Positions 1-9,980 of a DNA stretch of 64,000 nt are shown in pieces. Position numbers and translations under genes: made by a program. Every line of letters begins with the position of its first letter. Position 1 is the first letter of the stretch. The DNA is taken from the NCBI GenBank assembly GCA_002900995.3, contig CM035311.1, positions 1,984,001 through 2,048,000 on the forward strand, written 5' to 3'. This DNA comes from Ganoderma boninense. Taxonomy: Eukaryota; Basidiomycota; Agaricomycetes; Polyporales; Polyporaceae. The notes below the pieces were generated by a model. It was not told where the DNA came from and made no database searches. It saw only the letters and a list, made by a program, of their open reading frames with translations.

Positions 1-228
1 AGCGGTGAAGGGTTCACACGACGATGGTTCGTGGTGGTCGTCGCTGCACGCGACGACGATGCATTGGTCAGTGCACTGGGGGGTGAACGGAAGGGCACAG
101 GACCCGTCGTCGCACTGGCTTTGGGTGCAATCGTCGGTGCAGTCATGGGTGCATTCCTGGCACTCGTAGTTGGTGTCAGCCGCCGTGAAGGCGCAGTCGT
201 CCATGCCGTCACAGGCAGGTTGGAACAT
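1..228 (-). CDS. Cys-rich protein N-terminus, possibly a C2H2 zinc-finger factor (cut by window edge)
   Basis: Reading the minus strand from an ATG at 228, the frame stays open for 76 codons and runs off the left edge, so the gene is partial. The peptide begins MFQPACDG and is very rich in Cys, Asp and Thr, with closely spaced pairs such as CQECTHDCTDDC and later TQSQCDDGSC. This kind of Cys/Asp/His-rich N-terminus is, from memory, seen ahead of C2H2 zinc fingers in agaricomycete transcription factors. No zinc finger itself is inside the window, so the family is inference. Codon usage (G/C-ending) fits the neighbouring genes. Confidence 0.5.
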   Translation of the reverse strand, partial: MFQPACDGMDDCAFTAADTNYECQECTHDCTDDCTQSQCDDGSCALPFTPQCTDQCIVVACSDDHHEPSSCEPFTA

Positions 229-1298
229 GGAAGGCGCGACTATTGGCGACGGCACTTGGTTTGTGCTCCTCAGAGCGGAGAAGTGCTCGTAGTAGAGGAT
301 GGAGGGGGGTTGGACAAGGACCTGTGGGGGTCGGCGACGGAAGATGGGCGACCCGGAAAAGGAGTAGGCGGAACGAGAGTTGGAGGGCGTGGGGTTCAAA
401 TGGGCATGAGGGGGCGCTGAGGGAGGAGGAGATCGGCTGGGATGGGCCATCGTCGCCATCTACTGTATGCATAGGCACTGAAGCGAGTACCCTCCCAGTC
501 GCAGTCTCTCAGCTCCCCCCTTACATAAGCCCCTCTCTCCCTTCCAGTAGACGCCCTCGTTCTGCCCGCCGATTGGCTCGGCGCCACGCCCGTCCCGCCA
601 CCGTCTTCCTGACAGCTTCCCCGGTCAAGAATCGTCCACGACCTTGCCCGTGCCTCTCAATCCAACCAATTGGCTGCTCCGTCTCGAGGGCGTTGAATAG
701 CACCAGATCCGCCTCTCTCAGATAAGCTCATCCTCCTCGCAGAGGCCCAATAGCCGTCCCTGCTCAGTCCTCTCTCCGCTAGCCGCGTGGTAAGTTGCGT
801 CCGACTTCGTACATCAGCACACACGCGTGGTCGTAACACACACCGTTACCGACCGGTTGAACCATACCGACATGAACAGCGTGATAAAATGCTCAAGCAG
901 TTTTTTGTCTCCCGATCGACATGAGGTTCGGAGCCGGAAGTGACACTTACCAAACTTGTACATATGCTTCAACTCGTCGGCAGCAAGCGTTGGAAGGATC
1001 GACAGGAACGTCAAAATGAATCATAAGATGTAGAGACTATTCCGTTCCGCTGGATATTATGTATACGTGAGCACTGCCACTAACGGGTTGCCTGCATGCA
1101 CGCAGACAGTGCCTGAAACTCGTCGTCATTTTCGTGCATTCCTATCCCGCAATCCCGTGGCAGTCCACTGCAGAGGCAATCCAACTTCGACACAAGGTAT
1201 TTGGGAGTGATGGAGGGAGACGATCCATTCTTTATGATTATACACCAGTCTAATGCTATTATGAACAAGAAACGGCCACTTATCATCCGAGACCATGG
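229..1298. other. Intergenic, upstream of the Cys-rich gene and downstream of the F-box gene
   Basis: No convincing gene. The first ~300 bp should hold the 5' leader and promoter of the minus-strand Cys-rich gene; short open frames here are low-complexity Ser/Pro/Arg text without conserved features. The right half is the 3' flank of the F-box gene. Confidence 0.6.
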
Positions 1299-2339
1299 CT
1301 AACTGGAAAAATTGTCCCGCTCGTACACTACCTCAGCACCGAACCGCTTACAACTCCGCTTCAGCTCCATGAGCGCAATAGGATCAGGGGTACCCGAGCG
1401 AACGACAATTCGCGGCTTGACGTTCCTCTGGAAGAGTCCATCCTCCAGAGCTGGTAACAACGCCCATGCCATCATCATCTCCCTGGACAGTGAGACGACT
1501 GGATCATGAAGCACCAACGTCCGGACGGACGGAGGAAGTGGTCCAAACATGAACAGCCCCGCGGGGTGAGTGATCTCCAACGTCTCTACGTTTGGACAGA
1601 TCTGCAACATCCCTGCCACAACCCTCGGTGTCACGCCGGACAACGAGAGGTGTCGCACGTTGGGGAGGGTGACGCGCCCCGCCGTCTCGCGGCTGTATAT
1701 CGACCGCAAGTACTCCGCAAACGGTGTCATCGTAGGGCGCGTGAACGAGTAGTCGATGGAGAGGTGCGTGACCTGAGGCGGGAACGTCTGAGCGTCGAGT
1801 TGCTCGAAGACATCCGCGAAGCTCCGGTCCGTGAAGCGGAGCGAGACGTGTCGGAGGTTGGGGAGGCGGTCGTGAGTCGTGATGCGATGCAGGACCGTCG
1901 AGACGGCCATGGACGCCTCATCCGTCTGGGAACGCAGCCAAAGGCCTACAGCGCTCGGGTCCTCGGAGAGACCACTGGGCGGGACGCTCCTGGACACGTG
2001 AAACGTGATGGAGCGACACAGTTCGTCGGCAACTCGATTCGCCTCCATGGTGAACAGGTCGTACGGCTCTTGTATGGGCGTGTGTTTGTGGAGAAGTCGG
2101 AGAAAGGCCTCTGCTCTGAGAGGGTTCGGGATGTGGACGTCGCGCGAGGCGAGGCATGCGGTGAGCGCGAGCCATGTGCGACTGACGAGAGCAATGTTCT
2201 TCAACAAGGCTGATCGCTCTTGAGGTGCTTGTGGTGTTTCCCAGAGCTCGGAAAGGATGAGAGAGATGAGTTCAGGGGGAATCCATGGTACCGAGCAAGA
2301 CCCCATGGACAGGGACAGTGGATGTGTGAAGGTAGACAT
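1299..2339 (-). CDS. F-box domain protein
   Basis: Single exon, 346 aa, starting at an ATG. Residues about 17-65 form an F-box-like segment (WIPPELISLILSELWETP, then LVSRTWLALTACLASRDVHI). The rest has leucine-rich-repeat-like stretches (for example LPNVRHLSLSGVTP and VETLEITHP), usual for the substrate-recognition half of agaricomycete F-box proteins. Such proteins recruit substrates to SCF (Skp1-cullin-F-box) ubiquitin ligases. The family is hugely expanded in mushrooms and specific targets are rarely predictable, so none is assigned. Intronless structure is common in this family and contrasts with the intron-rich neighbours. Confidence 0.8.
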   Translation of the reverse strand: MSTFTHPLSLSMGSCSVPWIPPELISLILSELWETPQAPQERSALLKNIALVSRTWLALTACLASRDVHIPNPLRAEAFLRLLHKHTPIQEPYDLFTMEANRVADELCRSITFHVSRSVPPSGLSEDPSAVGLWLRSQTDEASMAVSTVLHRITTHDRLPNLRHVSLRFTDRSFADVFEQLDAQTFPPQVTHLSIDYSFTRPTMTPFAEYLRSIYSRETAGRVTLPNVRHLSLSGVTPRVVAGMLQICPNVETLEITHPAGLFMFGPLPPSVRTLVLHDPVVSLSREMMMAWALLPALEDGLFQRNVKPRIVVRSGTPDPIALMELKRSCKRFGAEVVYERDNFSS

Positions 2340-2979
2340 GTATGTGGTTTCTGCGGTGGTCGAGGGCTATTATAAGGCAAGAGAAATGGACTTACCAATG
2401 TTTTACGGACTGCCCCTGAATGGTGCCTCGGCTCACGCGAGACGCGAGCATGGGCGGATGTCGCCAACACTGTTGCAGGAAAGGGCGGCGGTTCCGGATC
2501 TTCCGGAGCGGGACTGAGAGCTGGGTATGCAGAAGTGTCCGCGAAATTCGCACATGTCGGATATATGTCGAGGCCAGTCCAAGTTCTAATGATTCCTGAG
2601 GTAGCATTGATGTGTGGCAAAAGCTGGTGATGGTCAGTCGCGAACCTATTCTCCCCAGAGACGCCCACGATCGGATAGGCCGGCAGCGCTTATACTGCTT
2701 GGCATGCTCCAGGCCCCCAGGGCCCCAGCCTTGGCCCAGGCTGAATATTGAATGCTCAGGCTTCACGGCGTTCAAGTCATTCTTAGCACCTCTACGCTCC
2801 TCCGACGTCATGCAGGTAGCAGGATCAGTCTCGCACTGCCTTATCTCCCTCCTTGCATGTAGCCAGTCACTGTTGTGGTCTAGGCATGGTGTACATGATG
2901 CCCGCCGCCGATTGCAATGAACAGCGCACAGGCTTGAAATAATAATAAATTGTATCACGGGAGCACGTACATATCGTTG
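2340..2979. other. Intergenic, F-box promoter side
   Basis: Upstream region of the F-box gene and 3' flank of the cytidylyltransferase-like gene, both on the minus strand. Overlapping open frames here have no recognisable domain. I see no gene. Confidence 0.6.
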
Positions 2980-4058
2980 TCAAACCCCATGTCCTGTTCC
3001 AAACTCGTCCACCTTCGGTTCCTCAAATGGAACCGTGTCCGCATCCTTCGGCTCCTCGAACGGGTTTTCGAGTGCCTCGTGCAACCCTGCTTCGTCCTTC
3101 AAACTCACAGGTGGCCCTCTGATGGTCCCCCGGGCGGATGGCGGCAATCGCTCCCTCTTCCTCTCACTGTCCTCCTGTTCTTTGGTCCTCTCAGCCACCT
3201 GCGACGGCGGCTTCTGGCGGAACGGGTCGTGATGCTTCGGCATCGGCGTAGACATGTTCGTCCTCCGCGTCGGGATCGACTTTCCTGTACAGCCAGCGAG
3301 CCACGATCGGTGAATGGTTATTATACAGCCTGCGCCGCCCCGTCGGCGGCGAACAAATGTGCGAAACTCACGGAGTCCCTTGACGAGGTCGTACCCCTTG
3401 AGCCGGTCCCGATCGCAATCGGGGTCGATGGACGTCCCTTCGTCAATGGCGACAAAGTCGATCTGACGCGTGCGCAGGAACCGCTCGTGCAGCGTCCACG
3501 GCGCGTCCGGCACGACCTCGTCCACCCACCTGCAGTGCCGGAGCACCTCGCACCGGTCCTCGTGAGGCAGCGAGGTCGGAGCGCCGTGCTCGTCGCATAG
3601 CTCGTCGGAGAAGACCCCGACGAAGAGGTGCACGGAGGGGAAGGAGAGCTTTGCTTGCCGAAGCTGCAGCACGTCTCTGCACGAGCGTTGAGTATAGGTG
3701 AACGTATTCTGCTACTCCTTGACATAGGGAAGTGGACGCACCTTGGTGTAAGCGGACCAAATACGCCATCTACATACACCCTCCATGTCCGCGAATCGTC
3801 CGGCCGCCCTCCTGTCGATGATGCGTTCAGCGAGCGCTGCACGTACGCCTGGATCTCGTCTGCGGTCAACGCCACAGTGTCGAACTTCTCCCGGGCGGAC
3901 GGCAGCGGCGCGGGCTCTCCGCCAGCAAACCGCGGTGGCGGCCCCAGGTCCGCTATGCTAGACTCTAGGGATCGCGGGCCGTCCGAGATGACGTCGTAGT
4001 CAGCGAGATCGTCCGTCGATAGCACGGAGAGCGCGTCCAGCGACCGGCGCATGGCCAT
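2980..4058 (-). CDS. Choline-phosphate cytidylyltransferase-like protein lacking HxGH
   Basis: Three exons: 4058-3742, 3676-3372, 3284-2980; 308 aa. The core matches CTP:phosphocholine cytidylyltransferase (Kennedy pathway, PC synthesis): RVYVDGVF, then LQLRQAKLSFPSVHLFVGVF, RHCRWVDEVVPDAPW and FVAIDEGTSIDPDCDRDRLK. The N-terminus (MRRSLDALSVLSTDD, RSLESSIADLG) and C-terminal acidic/Lys tail look like basidiomycete homologues. Odd: where the family has DLFHFGHA, the splice gives GPLTPRDV, exactly the same length, so both catalytic histidines are missing; the second signature (RTxGxSTSD) reads RTNMSTPMP. An alternative 5' splice site inside GVFG also gives no HxGH. It may be an inactive paralogue or regulatory pseudoenzyme; a gene-model error is the alternative. 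Divergent from the OHCU decarboxylase gene. Confidence 0.75.
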
Positions 4059-4551
4059 GGTTCACGGGGTATACAGGTGGATGATACGAGGATCGCACTC
4101 GAGTGGGGGCCCGCGCCGGGAGAATTAGAAGGTGCGAGAGAATGACAAGCTCTTACGAGCTGGAGGACTGGGAATCCTAGAGCGGAGTCCTTCGTGATGG
4201 GCCGTGCCTCGTGTTCGCCGCTGCGGTGCGAATAGCACCACATACTTGCGCCTTCTCTGCTCCCGTTGCGCTCCCACCTTCCCGGGCGGTCTGTCCGGAT
4301 GCCTGGGCGTGTAGTCGAGGTGTATCCAGCTTGGCTCTGCGAGAAAAAAAACTCTCAGTGCGTCATGGAAGGCCTCGCTGTGTTGACCGGTCTCGACGAG
4401 GGTCAAGGGGCAAAGAGCGCCTGAGAATGCGGGGTACGTAGCTGAGATCAGATCAGATCCCGTGTATCTACATAGTCCATACCGCAGCTGAGATCATCGA
4501 CAATGGACACACATCGTCGGTGGCTGTCCTGGGTAGAAACAATCCTTCACG
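4059..4551. promoter_or_regulatory. Divergent promoter region
   Basis: 493 bp between two head-to-head start codons (cytidylyltransferase-like gene to the left, OHCU decarboxylase to the right). It should hold both promoters. A short tandem GATCA repeat lies near 4446. No clear TATA box seen. Confidence 0.5.
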
Positions 4552-5290
4552 ATGCCTGCCATGCGTAGCTGGATACACTCCGTCAAACCACTGGGCAGCT
4601 TTGGCAGCTCGTCAGGAACGGATGCCCATGCTCTCCCGCCGCTCACTGAGGCCATCGCGGACACATCCGCAGACAAGGACGGCCCCCTCGCGACGGCCCT
4701 AGCACTCCTCTTCGAACCCTCTCCCGTCCTGTACAGCGACCTCGTCGCTGGGGTCGCATCGCACATACAGAACACCACCCCTGTCCTCTCCTACTTTGCC
4801 CTCATCGACGCATCGTTATCGGTGATATCCGTATGGAACGACAGCCTCAAGGCGCAATTCATCGCTGGACACCCGCGCATCGGCGAGGTCAAGGGGCTGT
4901 CGAAGCTTAGCGAGCAGGAGCAGGCTGCGAAGACGACGCCCCCGGATGTTCTCGCGCGCCTGGCGCACCTGAATGCTCTCTACGAGCGGAAATTTCCAGG
5001 CTTGGTGTATATCACTTTCGTCAACGGGCGGTCCCGAGCAGAGATCAAGGACGAGTTGGAGGACAAGCTGGGGCTGGAGCACTCTGTGAGCACGGATGAA
5101 CCACCGGCGGCGAGCATCCTGAGTGTAGAAGCAGGCAGCGAGGAATGGAGGAACGAGCTGGAGAGAGCGGTGAACGATGTGGGAAAGATTGCGAAGAGCC
5201 GGCTGCGGTCATTAGGTGTGGAGGGCTCCGATGGTGAGTGTTCTGCCCCCACTAACACACTTGCCTAATTCATGTATGCTAGGCATATAG
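4552..5290 (+). CDS. 2-oxo-4-hydroxy-4-carboxy-5-ureidoimidazoline (OHCU) decarboxylase
   Basis: Two exons: 4552-5233 and 5283-5290; about 230 aa. Third step of urate degradation: decarboxylates OHCU to S-allantoin after uricase and HIU hydrolase, allowing purines to serve as nitrogen source. Family signature GHPRIGEVKGLSKLSEQEQ is present at about residue 104, followed by LNALYERKFPGLVYITFVNG, which is also diagnostic. A 49-nt intron with a textbook CTAAC branch site leaves a last exon carrying only the end of a Gly codon, one Ile codon and the stop; reading through the intron instead adds a short tail. The start could also be the Met at 4561. No C-terminal peroxisomal SKL-type signal is seen. 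Confidence 0.88.
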
Positions 5291-5512
5291 CATAACTTTA
5301 CACTGTACAGTGGACGAACAGGGGAGTCTATCCTAGATACATAGAAGACAAGTACACCATAGCATGTGTCAACGGAGTCCATGTCCCATGTACAGCAGCG
5401 TACGAGACATCCGTTAAATAACCGAATAAGAACGAAAATGTGGGGGACAACAACAGAGAACAACATAAAGCACACCGAGTACAAGCCGGACGGTGGGCTC
5501 CATCTCGTTCTG

Positions 5513-6466
5513 CTATGCGACAGAAGTTGCCGACGCGGCACTGTTCATGCGTTCTCCTCGTTGCTGGCCACATGCCCCATCAACAACCAGAACATGCGCA
5601 TACAGCTGGAAAGACACTCACCCTAAGCACCTTCTGTTTGCGGATCTCCCACTCTGGGGCACGCCGACGGAGGTCGCTGAGCATCTCGTCTGCAAGCGTG
5701 TATGGCCCCTCTGGCTTCTCTTCCGCAGCAGCGACCTCCGCCTTATGGTTGACTTGGAGCTGCTCCTCCATGGCCTTCATCTTCTCCTGGTATCGCAGCT
5801 CTGCCTGCGCCTTGGTATCCTGGTATCGCTTCTGGCTGGCGAGGATCTCTTGGTGGAGAACACGCATGCGCTCCTGATGCCGGAGCTCGGCTTGTCGTTG
5901 CCATTCGGCACGTTCACGGGCGAGCTTAGCTTGTACGTCGTCTGGGTTCACCCGGCGGCGAACGAAGTTGAGGCCATTGTCGTATGCCTGCCGGGGAAGG
6001 AAAAGAGGAGAATCGGGGAAAGGACACACGGTTTGCGTAAGATGACATGCGGTTGCAGGTAGGCGATCAGCTTACCTTGCGCTTAGCTGGGTCGCTGAGG
6101 ACGTCAAAGGCAGTACGGACCTGTTGAGGGGATGGATCAGCGCCTTGGTAGAACTCGACGCTTGGAAGAGATCAACGGACATCTCTGAATCTGCTTTCTG
6201 CCGCTGCTATCTCTTCTTCTTCGGAACCGGGAGCAAGTTTGTCTTGAGAAGGGTCAATTCAGTGATAACGTTCTTGTGCTAGGATATGTCGCACGTACCA
6301 GGGTGAGTTTCCAACGCCTTTAGCTTGTACGCTTTCCGAACTGAGCCCACACATTATGTTTACAGGCGCACTAGAGACTCGAGGGAGATAAGGAACACAT
6401 ACTGTCGTCGGCGGTGGCATTCTGAGGGACGCCTAAGATATCATACAGATTTCGTCTTGCGGCCAT
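5513..6466 (-). CDS. J-domain protein with coiled-coil tail
   Basis: Six exons: 6466-6403, 6340-6299, 6242-6181, 6120-6076, 5987-5622, 5563-5513; 209 aa. N-terminal J-domain: LYDILGVPQNATADD, then RKAYKLKALETHPDKL containing the HPD tripeptide that stimulates Hsp70 ATPase; the HPD aspartate codon is split by intron 2. The domain closes with AFDVLSDPAKRKAYD. Residues about 80-170 are a charged, Glu/Arg/Gln-rich coiled coil (ARERAEWQRQAELRHQERMR). There is no Gly/Phe region or zinc finger, so this is a class C (DNAJC-like) co-chaperone; the partner is unknown. Convergent with the OHCU decarboxylase gene. Confidence 0.8.
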
Positions 6467-8186
6467 ATGGCCTGGGAGCGGCTAGGAGTGATCCAGGATG
6501 AGAGAAGCGTGAAAAGGCAGATGCCAGACGACCGCGAGGAACGTACTTACAGCCGACGTACCAGCTCAGAAAGCGCAGGACCATGTTGGACATGAGCCGT
6601 CACGTGGAGCGTGTCATGGGCGCTTCCCGACCGCGTCTCGTCTCGTTTTGACTTGAAGTAAAGCAGCCGAACTCTGAGAATCGCACTCGTCAGCGTTGCG
6701 GGGACGCAGAGATCATTTTTTCACGCCCTGGCTAGTTCAGCAACAAGGCAGGTAATTCTTCATATCGTAGACAGTTCTCTATGCTGCGACTTGGACAACA
6801 TGATCATGCATCTCTGCAGAGTCGCTGCTCCGAAAAATTCCTGCAGGCGCCTATATGCTCGCCTACCAAATCAGGACGCCTGGGAAGCTTCAGAAGCGAG
6901 TTGGTGACCTTGATGTGACATGTCTCTTGGATGGCATGGGTCCTCCCGCAGCTGAGGCCCAAATGGTACACTAGGAGGGCCCGTTGAGAACCACTGAGCT
7001 CTCCAGGAAGTAGACAAGCGTGGGGGACAAGGGAACAGTCAGGCTGAAGTTACGACCAGGAGAGGCGCACAGGACCGTGATCCATCCGCATTTGGTAGGC
7101 GAGGTGAATTTTTCGGCGCGTTCACGCAATTATGCAAGGCACTGTAAGCTGAAATCTGCATATGTATCTTGTGGACTTCATCATCAGAGACCGGGGCCAA
7201 TTGTGGTCGAATTCTCCCTCCAGCCATCTTATCTCCTTTTTGCGTCAACATAAAAAATACTTCACGATGGTGCAACATTCAGGTAACGAAGCCGCACACC
7301 ATCATAGCTGGATTGGTGGGTAGACTGGAAGGGCCAGACAAGGCGAGTATGATGTGGTGAGCATCCGGATCGAATGTGATGACCACGAAATTACATACGA
7401 GAGTCTCGCGCTGCATGGCTGCAGACTTGAACTTGAATCATGCCTCTATGGGTATCAGTTTCCACTGCTTCTTGTGCACCTCCTAGCTTCATGGATGCCT
7501 TCTACCCTCTGCCAACAGCCTTGGGAACAAGGACTGTTTGCTTCTGAGGTGCATACTGCCAGTAGTTGCAATGGCTACCTGCGCCAGTGAAGGTGAATAG
7601 GTGAAGTATTCAATCAATCCTCATACCAGACTCGCCACATTGTCCTTTTCACTTGAAGTTCTAACCAAAGTCATGGCACAGGTGCACCACGCATTGAACA
7701 AACATCTGTTCACCATGTGAATTGGACACCATGCCGGGTGTCCAATTCATGCGGTGGTCAGTTGTTTGATCAATGCCTTCGTGCCACGGGTAACAGCAGA
7801 GCTTCGTTACTTGCTGAACATGGCAAGAACATCTTGCAGCAGCGGGACCATGAATACTCAAGTATGCAGTACCCTCACAGATGGGACGTCCCATACGCAA
7901 ATGCATCACGACGGTCGGCAGTGTGGCTGCCCGACATTGTATCGGAACGCGCTGTCGTCCGCTTCGTAGCGAGATCAAAGACGCAGCGGACATTGGCCTT
8001 CCTCGAGCACGCTCACGTGTCGCCCTCTTTATCCCTCTCACCCCCAGACCTTCCATCCAGTCACAGTCTCATCCCTCCTCCGCCCAGCCCCAGCCCACAT
8101 TCCCCAAGTCCCCCCTTTCCTCTCCGACGCGTTGCTCTCGTTTTTACGCGTCTCGCAGCCATTTCCATTAACGCGTCGACCTCGTC
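6467..8186. other. Gene-poor 1.7 kb with a foldback repeat
   Basis: Contains the promoters of the minus-strand J-protein (left) and of the chromodomain gene (right). No open frame here shows conserved content. The notable element is the inverted repeat listed separately. The last ~150 bp before the chromodomain gene are strongly pyrimidine-rich on the plus strand, typical of strong fungal promoters and transcription starts. Confidence 0.6.
7672..7795. repeat. Imperfect inverted repeat with perfect 12-bp core hairpin
   Basis: Core arms GAATTGGACACC (7719-7730) and GGTGTCCAATTC (7737-7748) are perfectly complementary around a 6-nt loop. Similarity between the arms continues outward imperfectly for about another 45 bp on each side (for example TGTTTGTTCAATGC on the left arm's complement versus TGTTTGATCAATGC on the right). 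It could be a small foldback/MITE element or give a hairpin RNA. No coding function seen. Confidence 0.65.
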
Positions 8187-9667
8187 ATGTCGCGGACACG
8201 TACCGGACCTCCAGGAACCCAACGTCGACGACGCTCAGCAACGCATTCAGTCTCCTTCGACAGGAGTAAGAAAATCCCTCCTCCCAAGATTGTAGACATT
8301 GCTGGCCAAAAGGTGAACACTACTGTCATCCTCGACACCTTCTTCGCATTCGTGTCGGAACGCTACAGGATACATTCCAAGCGTCTGGCCGGAATACCCC
8401 AGTCAAATTGGACCGAAGATCCTATCCTACAACAATACCCGTTCACGAATGTGTTCCGCGTCTTGGATCGAGTCACCCAGTATATCCTTCTGGAAGTCAT
8501 GCAGAAAGGCGACCAATCACTGCAGGAGCAATGCTTTCGGCTTATGCTCTTCCGCTCCTTCAACAAAATCGAAACTTGGGAATTCCTCACCGAGAAGTTC
8601 GGCGCGTTGACATGGCGCAAGTTCGACCTCCTCGCAGTTGAGCAAGCACTGCTCGACCGGCAACAGCGGGGCCCCCTCTACAATCCGGCATACATCATCC
8701 CGTCGCCGAAGCTTGGGGCGAGTGCGAACGCGTCAAATCACCTGAGACTCATTCAGCTCATGATGGAAGAGGACCTACCATCCCAGCTTCGGAAGCTCGA
8801 GCACCTCAAAGACGCGCATGGTCGAATCATGCTTTTCCCAGGCATGGGCGAATTTATGGCCCTTCAGTACGCGAATCGCCCTTCTACCCCCGTCGCGCAG
8901 CCCACAACTGACAGCTGATCTTCAATTTGCTTCCATTTAGGCTCCTCCTCGATCTCAACATGACCGCACACTTCAACTTCTCCGAGGACGAGTGGGTGGC
9001 GCTCGGCCCGGGGTCCCTCGAGTGCCTCCGCAAGATGTTCGGCAACAAGGTGCGCGGCCACGAGCTCGACGCGCTCCGCTGGCTCCACCGCACGCAACAC
9101 GACCATTTCGCGCGCCTCGGCACGCCCCCCGAGGGCCTCCCCAAGCTCATCGACGGCCGCCCGGGTGGCATGAGCATGGTCGACATGGAGCACGCGCTGT
9201 GCGAATGTGAGAAGTACTCGCGCGCGGCGCACCCGAGCATCCCTGGGCGCCGCCAGAAGGTCGGGAAGCGCCTTTTCGTCCCGCGCCCCGAGCCTATCAC
9301 CGCGGAGGTGCCCGACCACTGGCGCGACCCGAACAGCAGACGGCGGACGGTGTTCAACGAGCCACCAGCGATGGTAGTCGATGGAGAGGACGTATGGGAG
9401 GTATCCCACATCGTTGCGGAAAAGAAGAATAGCAAGGCAGGAGACCCCTCATACCTCATCCGCTGGGTCGGCTATGGGCCCGATGACGATACCTGGGAGC
9501 GCGAGAGCGCACTCGCTGGGGCGCCCGACGTGCTGAAGGATTGGACTTCGGCGAAGGAGAGGATTCAAGCACGCATTCAGGAGTTCCAGCGGATGGGCGA
9601 CGATTACAGGCCAAGCTCTCGGATGAAGTCCAAGAAGAGGGGCAGGCAGTCAGCACAGGAACTCTAA
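8187..9667 (+). CDS. Fusion of an aGPT-PPlase/5-hmdU-kinase-type helical domain with a chromodomain
   Basis: Two exons: 8187-8866 and 8941-9667; 468 aa. Residues about 45-325 match the all-helical domain that Pfam, as I recall, calls the 5-hmdU DNA kinase helical domain, related to the alpha-glutamyl/putrescinyl-thymine pyrophosphorylase families of hypermodified-thymine phages. Landmarks: TNVFRVLDRVTQYI (88), MLFRSFNKIETWEFL (120), PGMGEFMALQLLLDLN (218; spans the intron), FSEDEWVALGPGSLE (240), and DMEHALCECEKYSR (308). Residues 377-440 are a chromodomain (YLIRWVGYGPDDDTWE, with VWEVSHIV ahead), a methyl-lysine histone reader. A basic C-terminus (KSKKRGR) suggests a nuclear signal. The enzymatic activity is unknown; recognition, processing or salvage of modified DNA bases at marked chromatin is inference. 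No other base-modification gene lies nearby. Confidence 0.8.
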
Positions 9668-9980
9668 AGTCCAGACATCATTTCAAGGGTTTTTTCTTCG
9701 GTTGTCGAATTGCTTTCACATCTATCGCCTTGCTGTCTTTGCTGATGCCAGGATTTTGCGTCCTTTTACCCCGGAATACTTTACACCACACCTGTAATAT
9801 GGGGGTTCCAACTGTAGAGCATGTAGAACTCAGATCGGAAATTTAGACGCACCGGGTCTACATGCTGAGCCTGTCCCACTTGCCCCACATGGCGAGAAGG
9901 GTATAGAAACGAAGATAATTTACACCGCAACAGCAAATCACAGCTTCCATGAAAACCAACGAAACCGTACAACACTCCAG
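9668..9980. other. Short convergent spacer
   Basis: 3' flanks of two convergent genes (chromodomain protein and disordered adaptor-like protein). No gene seen. Confidence 0.6.

Noticed and set aside
1506..2213. 235-codon plus-strand open frame
   Set aside because: Lies wholly opposite the F-box gene and has no domain; Arg/Glu-rich shadow composition.
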